NCBI RefSeq assembly: GCF_037176765.1
Contig: NC_090034.1
Coordinates: 19,290,375 to 19,354,374, forward strand
DNA: 64,000 nucleotides
Origin: Anolis sagrei
Lineage: Eukaryota; Chordata; Lepidosauria; Squamata; Anolidae
Direction: 5' to 3'
The position numbers and the translations under genes are program-made. Numbering within the stretch: the first letter of the stretch is position 1; each line of letters starts with the position of its first letter. The notes beneath the pieces were generated by a model. The model was not told the origin of the DNA, did no database searches, and was given only the letters and a program-made list of their open reading frames with translations. Of the stretch, positions 26,830-38,381 are shown in pieces.

Positions 26830-27960
26830 GAGTTGATGCAACTGATCACATTGTGCACATGTTCTGAACTAAGAAAGGTAAACTACTTGTTCTGCACCTA
26901 CATGGCATACGTTCTTTCTTTGACAAGGCAATGTGTGGGCTGATCAAACGTGAACTACACGTGGTTAATTTTCCATTACACCACGCGTTCTAGCCCTCCA
27001 TTTCTGTGTTAATGCCATTGTAATGTAATAAGAAATTCAATGTGCAAATTTGATAAATGTGAATTTAATATGATGTGTGGGAATGAATGGAAGGATGCAT
27101 GAATGGAGCTAACAATTTTGGAAACACCAATGACTAACTATCTGCTTGCTGCTTTGTGATTAAAACCTGTTAATGAGATCTGAATAGTAAATTCTGATAA
27201 GAGCTGAGACAGTGATAACAGAAATATTTGCAACATTCCTTATGTTAAGAAGGACGTCAACACAAGCCTTGTGTTTGTCAACACCAATCACGAAGATCAA
27301 CATGTGGCCAGGAAACTGAAGTGGAGCCAGGATGGAAGACATCTATCATTAATTTACAACTTTTGGACTGCTTCAACAGAATATTGCTATAAAAGACTCC
27401 GTCTAAGAATGCTCAAAGTGTGGCAAACCGAGGAGTCTGTTCCACCCGCCATGCTCTGCTCCATGGGCAATCTGGTCACTTTGAGGCTTCTTTCTCAAGG
27501 GAAGAGGAAGAAGCGCACTTTTGGAGTCTTGGATTTTGTGCAGGGAGTCAGGTTCTGCTGTATGGAAAACAGAGATCTGGTCCTTGGCATTGTTCTTAGG
27601 GAAAGAAATTTTGGCGTTTTGAAGTTATGGCGTCATGGAAGTTATGGAACTATACATTGGCAAGCTGCAGGAAATCAGGGTCTGGCCTAACAGGTGCTTC
27701 TCCAAGGAGGGAGAAAAGAATATTATAATATTTTGGATGCATGTGGATGAATGCGTGTACATGTGTGTGAATGTTGAGTGAAAATGTAATTCCCCTTTTT
27801 TTGTTTGTTAACCAATGTAATTATAAATCCAATGTAGTTGCATAGAAGCTGTATGTCTGTATGTCCAATGTCATTCTTTGTCTAAATGTTTTTCTGTAAT
27901 CTGATATACCTTCTCACACTGGAAATTGCAATAAAAAGAACCTATGCTTCAAAGACATTG
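26830..27960 (+). other. Intergenic sequence with a TATA-like and a polyA-like signal
   Basis: A 'GCTATAAAAGACTCCG' motif lies near 27388 and 'GCAATAAAAAGAACC' near 27929. A 139-codon open frame (27271-27690) has no family resemblance. The spacing would allow an old LTR or a non-coding transcript. Without matching ends I do not call either. Confidence 0.25.
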
Positions 27961-27964
27961 AAAA

Positions 27965-29260
27965 GTCATTCATGACAGTAAGCCATTTAGGAACAATGGA
28001 AGAACAAACCCGCCAAGTCCCATTCTGTGTCAGGCACAAAATCATTCCGTCGCATACCCTTTCCAATGCATTTCAGTCTACAATTCCACCACACGCATAC
28101 AAAAAACCCTATGACAACTCACATTTATCTTGCATGCACAACAAAGGCCATTTCTGAGCTGAAAATGCCAAATTTTATCAGAGACCTTCAAAACGGTGAC
28201 AATTATTCCAAAGGCAACAGTGTCTTAATCTACACGAGTGAATGTACGGATGGATAGTTTCCAATGTGGGCCAAACACCTTCCTCCCACTTGTCATTACT
28301 ACCATTTGTGATTATCCACTGTCGTGTCAAAATATCGACCCCTTTTTCATGTGAGAAGTACTGCTGACCCTGACAGATATGGCTACACAATTCCACAATT
28401 GGGAGATTTGTTCAACCTTTTAATTTTTTCTCCTCCAGAGAAGTCAATGCTCAGAAATCAACAGAACAAGCAGTGCTCAGAATTTTTTTTTCCCCTATTG
28501 GACAAACACAATTAAAACCAGCAATGCAATGAAAGTGAAGTACATTTTGGGGGGAGCCATCAATCTTCGTGAGACACAGGAAGCCAGCGACCAATTAAAC
28601 ATGTACATACAAAAAAAGATACTAGCAAAATGTTATATTGTCAACTTAAGAATCCACTGAAAGGATTCCAAATACAAATGAGTCAGGAAAGAGAAACCTA
28701 TACAGTTTTACCTAAAACAGCAAATTTGTCATTTTAAAGTAAAGGGAGGCAGGCTTTTTTCAACCCGATAGTTAGCCAACCGAACTAAAGTTGGCTAGCA
28801 AATGCAAAAGTATTTTGTACAACAACCTTCAGAGGCAAAAATCAGGAGAACTGAGATGTTCTTGCAGGTGCTTTGGTTATTCAGGGTCCCCAAAAAGTCC
28901 AGAAGGCACCAAAACAACTGGCAAATATCACCCCTGAAACAGAAAACTCACTGATCCCATCAATGCCAAATTCCTCTTTGCCTTATAAAAGGCACTCAAG
29001 TCATTCTATCTTATTTTTGATATGTCTAAGGCCACTGTGTATCTAAATAACAACAGGGAATCATGCTAGTGACAGTTTGCAAAGTTAGGAGCAAGGTTCC
29101 TTCTTTCCCATGTTGTGTTTCAAATTTCCAATAAACTTTAATTTAGAAAAAGATTAATCTGGCCAGCTTTGAATGGCCAATTCAATTGCGTTTCACCTGA
29201 CTCGATACACAGAAAACCCATCTGTGGGGCTGAAGATGCTCTCAGTTGTTGCCCAAAATC
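27965..29260 (-). other. CARHSP1: Probable CARHSP1 3' UTR
   Basis: About 1.3 kb of repeat-free sequence follows the CARHSP1 stop on the minus strand. Vertebrate CARHSP1 has a long 3' UTR, so this is plausible. ATTAAA-type signals occur near 29129 and 28421 on the minus strand. The true end is not resolved. Confidence 0.45.
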
Positions 29261-29429
29261 TCAGTCCAGTGGATTTGCAGGAAGTCCAGACCAGGTCTCG
29301 TGTTTCGTTCCTGGAGCCAAGTGGGTGATGACCACTTCCACAGCCTGCAGCTTGTCGTTCTTGGGTGGAATGGTGGTCACCTTGTAGGTCATCTCGTCGC
29401 CAGCCACTGGGACATACTCTCCTTCGATG
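29261..29429 (-). CDS. CARHSP1: CARHSP1 last coding exon (residues 94-149)
   Basis: It encodes the second half of the cold-shock domain and the C-terminus: [55 protein letters not shown], stop. Human CARHSP1 has the nearly identical [20 protein letters not shown] but ends SGHVISS, so the last residues differ. The acceptor is CCTCCATAG on the minus strand, and the split aspartate codon (GA|C) joins the exon before it. Confidence 0.95.
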
Positions 29430-29539
29430 CTATGGAGGGAGGTAAAAAGTTGGAGATGGCCAATGGACTATTGAATGGATAAGCATACTCAGGCAGAGAT
29501 CATATAAAGCCTTTGAGAACTACAGTCATCCCTCAACTT

Positions 29540-29965
29540 TTTAATAGAATCTTAAGAGTTGGAAGAGACCACAAGGGCCATCCAATCCAACCCCCTTCTG
29601 ATATGAAGGGAAAGCACAATTAAATTACTCCCAACAGATGGCCATCCAACTGCTGTAATAGTAGAAATAGAACTAACTATATTATTATTATTACTACTGT
29701 TGCTGCTGCTTCTACTTCTACTATTACAGCAGCTGGATGGCCATCTATTGGCGGTGATTTGATTGTGCTTTCCCTTCATTTCAGAAGCAGAAGCAGAAGC
29801 AGCAGCAGCAGTAGTAATAATAATAATATAGTTGGAAGAGACCCCAAAGACCACTCAGTCCAACACCTTCTGCTATGCAGGAAAAGCACAACCAAATCAC
29901 TCCCAAGAGATGGCAATCCAGCTGTTGAAATAATAGAAGCAGCAGCAATAGTAATAGGAATAGTA

Positions 29966-30000
<35 letters not shown>

Positions 30001-30260
30001 CCAATTCAACAGCCAGCAGAATGTCTGCTGTGGACTCATCTTGTTGTGTTTCAAATAATAATAATCATAATAAAGTTGGAAGGGACCCCAACTCTGTTGG
30101 AGGTGATTTGATTGTGCTTTCCCTTCATTTCAGAAGCAGAAGCAGCAGCAGTAGTAATAATAATATAGTAATATAGTTGGAAGAGACTCCAAAGACCACT
30201 CAGCACAACCCTTTCTGCTATGCAAGAAAAGCACAATCAAATCACCCCCTACAGATGGCT
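29540..30260. repeat. Cluster of CR1 3' ends around (AAT)n and (AGC)n tracts
   Basis: Fragments of the CR1 terminus ('AGTTGGAAGAGACC', 'GGCCATCCAA') occur several times in both orientations, at 29547, 29830, 30075 and 30175, each next to trinucleotide tracts. Reading frames here are repeat artefacts. It lies in the last CARHSP1 intron. Confidence 0.7.
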
Positions 30261-30279
30261 AATAACAGCAGCAGCAGCA

Positions 30280-30530
30280 GCCACCACCACCACAGAATTG
30301 GCGAGAAGCAGCTGGAAAAGCTTACACGATACAAAGATTTAAAGATCAAACTGCAAAGACTCTGGCACAAGCCAGTAAAGGTGGTCCCAGTGGTGATCAG
30401 CACACTGGGTGAAGTGCCTAAAGACCTTAGCCAGCACTTAAAAACAATCGGCACTGACAAAATTACCATCTGTCAGCTGCAAAAGGCCACCCTACTCAGA
30501 TCTGCACGCATTATTTGCTGATACATCACA
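30280..30530 (+). repeat. Short LINE-derived ORF fragment
   Basis: The frame 'KLTRYKDLKIKLQRLWHKP' with 'VVPVVISTLGEVPKDLSQHL' resembles the conserved segment seen in R4/Dong-type or similar non-LTR elements of lizards. Only about 80 codons remain. Confidence 0.4.
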
Positions 30531-30597
30531 GAGTCCTAGACACTTGGGAAGTGTTTGACGTGTGATCCAATACAACAGCTATACATCGTTGTGTATC

Positions 30598-30607
30598 AAA
30601 TAATAAC

Positions 30608-30651
<44 letters not shown>

Positions 30652-30785
30652 ATAGTTGGAAGAGACCCCAAATGCCATCCAGTACAACCATCTTCTGCCA
30701 GGCAGGTAAAGCACAATCAAAGTATCCCTGATAGAGGGCCATCCAGCCTCTGTTTAAAAGCCTCCAATGAAGGAGTTATAGGCAC
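30598..30785 (-). repeat. CR1 3' end with (AAT)n tail
   Basis: (AAT)n is followed by 'AGTTGGAAGAGACCCC' and 'GGGCCATCCAGCCTCTG', reading as a CR1 terminus in reverse. Confidence 0.7.
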
Positions 30786-30921
30786 AGGACCTCCATGAAA
30801 GTGAAAAAATCATAACAAAATTGCTACGGGGTTGCGAGGTTTTGTCTCTCTTGTTGGTCCATTTTGTGAAACTACATGGGGTTATACGGATACCATCCAT
30901 GCCTTCCGTTGGGATACTTAC

Positions 30922-31044
30922 TCAGAGATGTGCACAAAGATGTCCAAACCTCCTTCTGCAGGAGTGATGAATCCGTGGCCCTTGGCACGGCAGAAGCACT
31001 TGCATACTCCCTTGTAGGTGGGCCCTTCAGAGGCTCTTGATGTT
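30922..31044 (-). CDS. CARHSP1: CARHSP1 middle coding exon (residues 53-94)
   Basis: It encodes [20 protein letters not shown] and then '[21 protein letters not shown]'. These are the two RNA-binding signatures of the cold-shock domain: RNP1-like KGHGFI (74-79) and RNP2-like DIFVHI (87-92). The protein binds AU-rich mRNA 3' ends, including TNF mRNA in mammals, and is regulated by calcineurin. The acceptor is CTTGGCAG and the donor GA|GTAAGT. Confidence 0.96.
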
Positions 31045-31129
31045 CTGCCAAGGATGAAAACAATATCCAAATGAGATAGCTATGTAATGAGATAGCTATG
31101 CAATAAAATATCTATATTGCAGTCCTTTA

Positions 31130-31310
31130 CTATTTGTTGTTTGTAACACCACATCATTTCCACCTTATGGTGACCCCAGGATGAACCTATCATGGGGTTT
31201 TCTGGGGCTGAGACTATGTAACTTGCCCAAGAAAGGTTTCCAAAGACAAGCAGGGAATTGAACCCTGGTGTCCAGAGTCATGATTCAATGCACTATACCA
31301 TTGAACTCTT
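31130..31310 (-). repeat. CORE/MIR-like SINE
   Basis: In reverse it shows 'CCCCAGGATGAACCTATCAT', 'GGAATTGAACCCTGGTGTCC' (box B side) and 'CACTATACCATTGAAC', a diverged tRNA-headed SINE. Confidence 0.6.
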
Positions 31311-31319
31311 GTGTGGTTT

Positions 31320-32190
31320 TGAAAAATATTGTTCCAAAATGTCCTCTGAGCTGATGGTGGAACTTGATCCATTGCTGAGACATACATACATTCCACATCC
31401 CCTAGGTCTCTCCTTGACTACTGAGCATTTATTGTCTTATTTTTCAGCAAAAGCAACCGTCTTTCCAAATTTTATCTCTTGGTCTACCATGAATCTTTTT
31501 CATTTAAAGCAAAAATCTAAATCACATGTAATATGAGATATTGCAAAAAAAATTCTAACTTTTGGAGCTAGGGTATCACTGCCCAAGAGTACTTGGAGAC
31601 ATTTAGATTTTAAAAAATTACAGAAGTCCTCCAGATTCATTGCTCTCAGTCATTATCATGGGCCGCAGTTTCCAATTTGCGTGTTCCCAGACCCTGTTGA
31701 ACTTTCAACTCCCAGGCGTCCTGGCTGGCAAATCTAAGATGTTTTCCAAGAATGTCAAAGACTGGGAACTGATCCAAAAAGAGCTTATTTTGCTGACAAT
31801 TCCAGTCTTTCCCAATGGCGACCCTTAGCCTACTTTCATGGCTCACTGTGCATCTTTGCGGTCCTACAAAGCACATACCACAGATAGCAATCAATAGATT
31901 GATATCCCACCTTTCCTCCAACATGCTGTGAGGTTGTTCAGGCCAAGAGTTGGGATCTCCCAAGTCTTTCATCTAACTGTAACCACTAAAACCTTGCTCT
32001 TATGCCTTGAAATATAAGAGGAAAACCCAAGTTTCTGGCTGAATGTTGGTCCTGTTGGCTGCTCACACTCAACTTATGTTAGAGTCTTTGACACTGGTGA
32101 CCTAAATAAACACACAGTCCACAAGCTGATCAAAAGGACTTCCTATTGTTTGGCCTCTACCTTGGGTTAGGTTTGTAATCCAAACAGATA
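31320..32190. other. CARHSP1 intron, no recognised feature except SINE traces
   Basis: A short stretch near 31890-31985 resembles a reversed CORE-SINE. No other feature is recognised. Confidence 0.35.
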
Positions 32191-32204
32191 ACAAAATGAG
32201 CAAC

Positions 32205-32845
32205 AACTCAAGCCCTAAACGGTTCCTCGCAATCGCATCTCCTTGTATAAACCGGCGCAAACTCTAAGATCTTCCGGGGAGGCCCTTCTCTCGCTCTCAC
32301 CACCGTCACAAGTATGGCTGGTGGGGACGAGAGAGAGGGCCATCTCGGTGGTGGCCCCCCGCCTCTGGAACGCCCTTTCTAGGGAAATAGGACTGGCCCC
32401 ATCCCTCTCCTCTTTTTGCAACAGCTTGAAGACATGGTGGTTTCACCAGGCCTTTGAGAACAATTACTGCCAGCCCAGCCCCTAGACATTATTAGTATCT
32501 GGCCTTGCACCCCTATCTTTTATCCCGGACAGTCCCCCAATTGAGCAGCCACAGACCCCACTTTTACTATGGTTAGGACCGGTTATTGCACCTTACCCAT
32601 TCCCCCCATGTCCTATGTTTGCACTAGTCTTGATCTGGCCCTTTTAATTTACCTAGGCCCATTTTTAAAATTCTTGCCCTAACAGTAATTTTTGCATGAA
32701 GAATTGGGTGGGATTGGTTTTTAATGTATTTTGTGTTGTTTTGTTAATTTTATGCTTCTGTTTTGCGTATTCTGTATGTTGGTGTTTTGCTATTTGGAAA
32801 CCGCCCTGAGTCCCCGAGGGGAGATAGAGTAGTAGATAAATAAAG

Positions 32846-32893
<48 letters not shown>

Positions 32894-32895
32894 GT
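32205..32895 (+). mobile_element. L2-type LINE 3' end with (ATT)n tail
   Basis: The ORF end reads 'LRSSGEALLSLSPPSQ' and '[19 protein letters not shown]', with 'ALSREIGLAPSLSSF'. The 3' UTR closes with 'CCCTGAGTCCCCGAGGGGAG', 'ATAAATAAAG' and (ATT)n. Fairly well preserved. Confidence 0.85.
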
Positions 32896-32899
32896 TCCT

Positions 32900-33590
32900 G
32901 GTGGGCATGCTCAGCTCAAGTCACAAAACCCGATGAGAAGATGGAGGGAATGGACCTTGGCTTACAAGTGGGACCTTAATCCATTTGGAACTAGTCTGGC
33001 ATGTTCTCCCTGCTGTTTGCAATGTCTTCCTCCTCACCGTGATATCCTGGATCTAATTTGTTTTGCTGCCATGGAAAAGCCAGTAAGAGGTGCCACGGTC
33101 GCTCCAGGGGAACATCAAGGTGGGGAGGTCCGAGACCGTTCCCACGTCATGTCCCTCTACCTTCCTTCTTTCCCACTTCTTCCCACACTGCAACTTCTAA
33201 CTCACCTGCTGTTGTGACGCAACCAACCATTGTTGGGTCATTTGAGCTTCCGAGTTATCACAATGCCACAGGTGCCATGGACTGCAGTTGCAAGAGGTGT
33301 GCATAAGCATATTCCTCAATATGCAAACTTTTATGACAATCCAGCCCTTTTGGAATCAAGCCCTGAACCTGATATTATTCAGTGAATCAAGGAGTGCTCT
33401 GAATTATGCATTATGCACTGCAAAAGAATGTGCAGCATCATGAAATCGTGATGCTTAGTGCAAAGTTTGGTGGATCCACTGACTCAAATGTTAAAAACAA
33501 CTCAACTCGGGAGTTTTGAGTTGAACCATGTTAACTCAGATAGAAGAGCCCATATCAAAAGGGTTATTCTAGCTGAAAAATTGTCAATAG
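32900..33590. other. CARHSP1 intron, no recognised feature
   Basis: About 690 bp without a recognised repeat or exon. One open frame (32933-33217, plus) has no family resemblance. Confidence 0.35.
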
Positions 33591-33597
33591 CAGAGGA

Positions 33598-33870
33598 AAT
33601 CATAGAGTTGGAAGAGACCTCATGGGCCATCCAGTCCAAACACATGCCAAGAAGCAGGAAAATTGCATTCAAAGCACCCCCGACAGATGGCCATCCAGCC
33701 TCTGTTTAAAAGCCTCCAAAGAAGGAGCCTCCACCACCCTCCGGGGCGGAGAGTTCCACTGCTGAACGGCTCTCACAGTCAGGAAGTTCTTCCTAATATT
33801 CAGATGGAATCTCCTTTCTTCTAGTTTGAAGCCATTGTTCTACATCCTAGTCTCCAGGGCAGCAGGAGAT
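33598..33870 (-). repeat. CR1 LINE 3' end
   Basis: In reverse it encodes the CR1 ORF end ('RKNFLTVRAV'-type block) and the terminus near 'CATAGAGTTGGAAGAGACC'. Confidence 0.85.
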
Positions 33871-34384
33871 TAGCCTATTTGACTAGTGAAATGAGCCTAT
33901 TTGAGTTGAAAACATTGGCTGTAGTCCAAGGGTCACGACTGGGATCTCTTAGGAACAAAAACCTCGTGGTTTTAGGAGTCTGGCAGAAAAAGTAAGATCC
34001 TGGGGAAATTAAGGTGGTTATCTCTTTAAGGCAAGCTGGATAGGTTTTAATGGGTTTCTCCAACTGAAAAATGGACAATAAATGCTCAAGAGTCAAGGAG
34101 CAAACTAGCAAATGATAGCCTAGTGGGGACGTGAAATCCATCTATCGCTCGTTTTAGATTTAGCAATGGATTGCGTGTGGAGCGCTGCTCATGAACAGCT
34201 CCTGTTGTACAACAGTCAAGTGTCTGTCACCAAGTGGATTGAGGCCATGGTCTTCTTAAGGCATGGGTGTCAAACTCATTTTCATGGAGGGCCACATCAG
34301 CCTTATGGTTGCCTTCAAAGGCCCACTGAATTCATAGATATAGAACCTGTGCAGACAGTGGGGTCAACTATTATTGTTTTACAT

Positions 34385-34520
34385 CAGTGATTCCCACACT
34401 TTGGTCCTCCATGTGGACTTCAGCTCCCACAGTTCCTAATAGCTGGTAAGATGGCTGGGACTTCTGGGAGTTGAAGTCCAAAACAACTGGAGGACCCAAG
34501 GTTGGGAACCACTGTTTTAC
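34385..34520. repeat. Palindromic hAT-like MITE
   Basis: The ends 'CAGTGATTCCCACACTTTGG' and 'CCAAGGTTGGGAACCACTG' are inverted repeats, with 'ACTTCAGCTCCCACAGTTCC' and its complement inside. Confidence 0.65.
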
Positions 34521-34562
34521 ATAATGGTCAGTGCTCTTTAGTTTTTACCCCATTTGGATCCC

Positions 34563-34876
34563 CTAGGTAAAGGTAAAGGTAGTCCCCTGACATTAAATCC
34601 AGTCATGTCTGACTCTGGGGTGTGGTGCTCATCTCCATTTCTAAGCCGAAGAGCCAGCGTTGTCCGTAGACACCTCCAAGGTCATGTGGCCGGCATGACT
34701 GCATGGAGCGCCGTTACCTTCCCGCCGGAGCGGTACCTATTGATCTACTCACATTTGCATGTTTTCGAACTGCTAGGTTGGCAGAAGCTAGGGCTGACAG
34801 CGGAAGCTCACGCCGCTCCCCAGAATCGAACCTGCGACCTTTCGATCAACAAGCTCAGCAGCTCAGTGCTTTAACC
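34563..34876 (-). repeat. Sauria-type SINE (S1), head truncated
   Basis: A well-preserved reversed copy from tail 'GGTAAAGGTAAAGGTAG' to 'CTCAGCAGCTCAGTGCTTTA'. The last 25 bp of the head are replaced by unrelated sequence. Confidence 0.9.
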
Positions 34877-35179
34877 TCATTTTTTATTATCAGCCATGTG
34901 GAATGGGGATAATGGGAACTGCAACTCAACATCCCTTGTGTCTCCGTGGTTGGGGAAAGGTTCAAGGATATTTTAAAGGCAGGCACCCGATCCACAAGCT
35001 GTGCCTCTCAATCCAAACCCCACTCTCCTGACCAAACTGCAGCCTTTCCAGGTGTCGCTGTATCTCAACTCCCATCAGCTCCAGACATGATATCTAATGA
35101 CGAGGAGGAATACAGGAGAGGAATCCAACATCTGAAGGAGGGCCACATAAAAAGGCATGACATGGCTTGGGTTTGACCC

Positions 35180-35872
35180 ATGTGTCTCATAACCCAACCA
35201 ATACTCCAAGGCTCTCCAGAAAGCAAGCCCAGAAGGCACTCTGAAACTATTTATTTATGTGATGCAAAAAAAGCCAATGGGATTTTGGCCTGCATCAATA
35301 GGAGTCTAGTGTCTAGATCCAGGGAAGTCATGCTAACCCTCTATTCTGTCTTGATCAGATCATATCTGGAATATTGTGTTCAATTCTGGGCACCACAATT
35401 GAAGAGAGATATTGACAAGCTGGAATGTGTCCAGAGGAGGGCGATTAAAATGATCAAGGGTCTGGAGAACAAGCCCTATGAGAAGCGGCTTAAAGAGTTG
35501 GGCATGTTTAGCCTGAAGAAGAGAAGACTGAGAGGAGACATGATAGCCATGTATAAATATGTGAGAGGAAGTCATAGGGAGGAGGGAGCAAGTTTGTTTT
35601 CTGCTTCCCTGGAGACTAGGTCACGGAACAATGGTTTCAAACTACAGGAAAGGAGATTCCATCTGAACATGAGGAAGAACTTCCTGACTGTGAGAGCCGT
35701 TGAGCAGTGGAACTCTCTGCCCCGGAGTGTGGTGGAGGCTCCTTCTTTGGAGGCATTTAAACAGAGGCTGGATGGCCATCTGTCGGGGGTGCTTTGAATG
35801 AGTTTTTCCTGCTTCTTGGCAGGGGTTGGATTGGATGGCCCATGAGGTCTCTTCCAACTGTATAATTCTATG
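35180..35872 (+). mobile_element. CR1 LINE 3' part with a long ORF C-terminus
   Basis: A 205-codon open frame holds the end of CR1 ORF2: 'VLIRSYLEYCVQFWAPQLKR', 'DIDKLECVQRRAIKMIKGLE', 'KRRLRGDMIAMYKYVRG', 'RRFHLNMRKNFLTVRAVEQW', 'SLEAFKQRLDGHL'. It ends in 'CTCTTCCAACTGTATAATTC', the CR1-type octamer tail. The open frame suggests a young insertion. Confidence 0.92.
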
Positions 35873-35939
35873 TGTCAGAAGCAAGTTGAGGGCACAGTTA
35901 AAATGCATTTAAAAACACAGAGTTTTTTAAAACTTGGCA

Positions 35940-36330
35940 TTATATTAAAGGCCCTTTGACCAGAAGCTGGCCACTGGGAGTGCCTCTGATGTCGCTGTGA
36001 GAAGGTCCTCCATTGTGCATGTGCCAAGGCTCAGGCTGCATTGTAGAAGGTGGTCTGTGGTTTGCTCTTCTACACACTCGCATATTGTGGACTCCACTTT
36101 GTAGCCCCATTTCCGAAGGTTGGCTCTGCATCTCGTGGTGCCAGAGCGCAGCCTGTTCAATGCCTTCCAGTTTGTTCAATCTGCTGTGTCCCCAAATGGA
36201 GTTTCTCATTTGGTCTCAACTCTCAGCCACTGATTAAGGTGCTGGGTTTTAACCTGCCACTTTTGGATTCTCGCTTGCTGAGGTGTTCCTGCAAGTATCT
36301 CTGTAGATCTTAGGAAGCTATTTCTTGATT
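35940..36330 (-). repeat. Non-LTR LINE ORF C-terminus, family unresolved
   Basis: The minus strand reads 'LRKWGYKVESTICECVEEQT', 'TDHLLQCSLSLGTC' and 'SEALPVASFWSKGL'. The C-x-C ... H-x4-C pattern is a zinc-knuckle-like end seen in several LINE ORFs. The copy at 40570-41015 (plus) is the same family. Confidence 0.6.
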
Positions 36331-36525
36331 TAAGGCATTGGCATGCTGGCTGATATTCAAACAAAGGATGGGTCAAAGATGTCACTGCCTTGGTCCTTTC
36401 ATTACTGAAAATAATGAAACTGACCTAGGTTGATTTGGAGGTTGGCGGTCCTTTCCAGAACTTAAACGACACCATTCCAAGAAGGAGATATGCAGCACAA
36501 TCCCCCACAACACACAAATACTTAC

Positions 36526-36683
36526 GCTGAGCGTGTGCGGGTCCTTCGGGTGGGAAGCGGGCTAGGGATGAGGTAGCTTCTTGCTGGCGAAGGGGACCGA
36601 TCCCGTGTGCGGCGACCTTCTGGGAGTTGGAGGGCACCTGGTGATGGAGGTCGTTGATGTCCAGAAGCTGACTCCGAAGACAT
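36526..36683 (-). CDS. CARHSP1: CARHSP1 first coding exon (residues 1-53)
   Basis: It encodes MSSESASGHQRPPSPGALQL, PEGRRTRDRSPSPARSYLIP and SPLPTRRTRTRSA. Human has MSSEPPPPPQPP... SPSPLRGNVVPSPLPTRRTR at the same place. Serines 30, 32, 41 and 52 fall on the same numbers as the phosphorylated serines of human CARHSP1. The donor is GC|GTAAGT. The ATG follows an acceptor (GTGGCAG|CAATG), so at least one upstream untranslated exon is required. The three exons give 149 residues (human 147). Confidence 0.95.
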
Positions 36684-36799
36684 TGCTGCCACAGAAGACC
36701 TATCATGGAGAAAGACAGGGCTCTTTAGGAGGAAAAAAAATCTCTTTCATGGAATATTTCCTTCTCTAGCATCGAGATGGTGTCATAAGGAAGAGGAAT

Positions 36800-37050
36800 C
36801 AGACTTGTTTCCTTGAAAGTAGGACTAGGAGCAATGGGTTCAAATTACAGGAAAGGAGATTCCACCTGAACATTAGGAAGAACTTCTTGACCGTATGATC
36901 TGTTCAACAGTGGAACTCTCTGCCTCAGAATGTGGTGGAAGCTCCTTTATTGGAAACTTTTAAACAGAGGCTGGATGGTCATCTGTCAGGGACACTTTGA
37001 TTGTGCTTTTCTTGCGTGGCAGGGGGTTGGACTCTTTCATTCTATGAGAT
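36800..37050 (+). repeat. CR1 LINE 3' end
   Basis: 'GGAAAGGAGATTCCACCTGA' through 'GTGGAACTCTCTGCC' to 'TCTATGAGATG', as in the larger copy at 35180 but decayed. Confidence 0.8.
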
Positions 37051-37329
37051 GACACTATGGACTGGCATCAAGTGTGCCTTCCTCCAGAGAGGGTAGAACA
37101 TGACCTACAAGTGGAAGTACTCACTCACATCCTCACAACTCCCATCATCCCCAGCAAGCATAGCTAATAGGGAAGGATGGGTGCTCCAGTTCAATAAATT
37201 CTTGGTTGCACATTTCGTTCTCCAAACTATTATCTTTCACTCTAAAAAGAAGATCTTTCAACAACAGCTATGAAAATATTCCCATTTGATTTCAAGATCT
37301 CCTTTTCTGAGAGCTAGAGGGAGAAAAAT

Positions 37330-37840
37330 TTTTAAGTCATCAGGAAGAAGGAGGCGGCTTGTTTTCTGCAGCCCTGGAGACCAGGACTCAATGTACCCAT
37401 GGGTTCAAATGACATGAAAAGAACACCTGAACATTAGGAAGAACCCCCGATCATAAGAAAAGCTGTTCAACAGTGGAACCCTCTGCCTCAGAGTCTGTTG
37501 TAAGCTCCTTTTTAGGAGGCTTTGAAACAGAGACTGGATGGTCATCTGTTGGGAAGGCTTGGATTGTGCTTTCTCTGCCTGGCAGAAGGGGGTTGGACTG
37601 GATGGCCTCCGAGGATCCCTTTCAACTCTATGGCTCTTATGAACCTCCTGATCATAAGAAGGGCTGTTCAACAGTGGAACTCTCTGCCTTGGAGTCTGTT
37701 GGAGGCTCCTTTTTTGGAGGCTTTGAAACAGAAACTCAATGCCATCTGTTGGGATGGCTTGGGTTGTGCTTTTTCTGTCTGGCAGAAGGGGTTGGACTGG
37801 ATGGCCTCTGAGGGTCCCTTCAAACTCTATGGCTCTTCCA
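37330..37840 (+). repeat. Two CR1 3' ends in tandem
   Basis: 'GTTCAACAGTGGAAC' and 'GGTTGGACTGGATGGCCTC' occur twice, about 210 bp apart, so a segment of the CR1 terminus is duplicated. Confidence 0.8.
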
Positions 37841-38240
37841 GTGGCCTCAACAATTCATATTAATTGTGATTCCTTTGTGTTCTCAGGCAATTAAAATGTG
37901 CTTCCTACGCAGTACCAACAAGAATAGATTTTGTTGTTTCACCTGCCAATTAATTTCATTTCACTCAGATTACTGTCAGAGTACCTAAATGTTAGCAGCT
38001 CTCACTCACACACCCCAATGAAAGTCACTTTAACTGCACAAAACTACCCACTCCAGGAACTCATAAGAAAGGATGATGGCAGTTAAATTGGTAAAGCTGG
38101 CTTATCAAAACTTTGGGAACTTGTCCTAGGTCTTAAGAATGGAGAAAGGTGGGAATATGAATATAAATATTTTTAAAATAAAAAAATAAAAAATGTTCAG
38201 GTCAATGTCCTAGAACGGAGAATAATTATGATGTCAACAA
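37841..38240. other. CARHSP1 upstream intron, no recognised feature
   Basis: About 400 bp, AT-rich at its right end. Confidence 0.3.
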
Positions 38241-38243
38241 TGA

Positions 38244-38279
<36 letters not shown>

Positions 38280-38381
38280 CCCTTTATTAAATTGAAAATA
38301 AAATAAATTATTTAGTTCAATGTCCTAGAACAGATCATGATCATGATGGCAACAATTATGACATTATTATTATTATTATTG

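Noticed and set aside
27271-27690. 139-codon frame as a host gene
   Set aside because: No recognisable domain, no splice context or promoter support, and unusual composition.
29552-30236. Ser/Ile-rich frames as coding exons
   Set aside because: They are translations of (AAT)n/(AGC)n tracts and CR1 ends within a CARHSP1 intron.
34554-34912. Recurrent frames '[19 protein letters not shown]' seen at several places
   Set aside because: All are translations of the S1 SINE body; no protein function is implied.
35180-35797. 205-codon open frame as a domesticated host gene
   Set aside because: It is the standard C-terminus of a CR1 ORF2 followed by the CR1 tail; openness alone suggests youth, not domestication.
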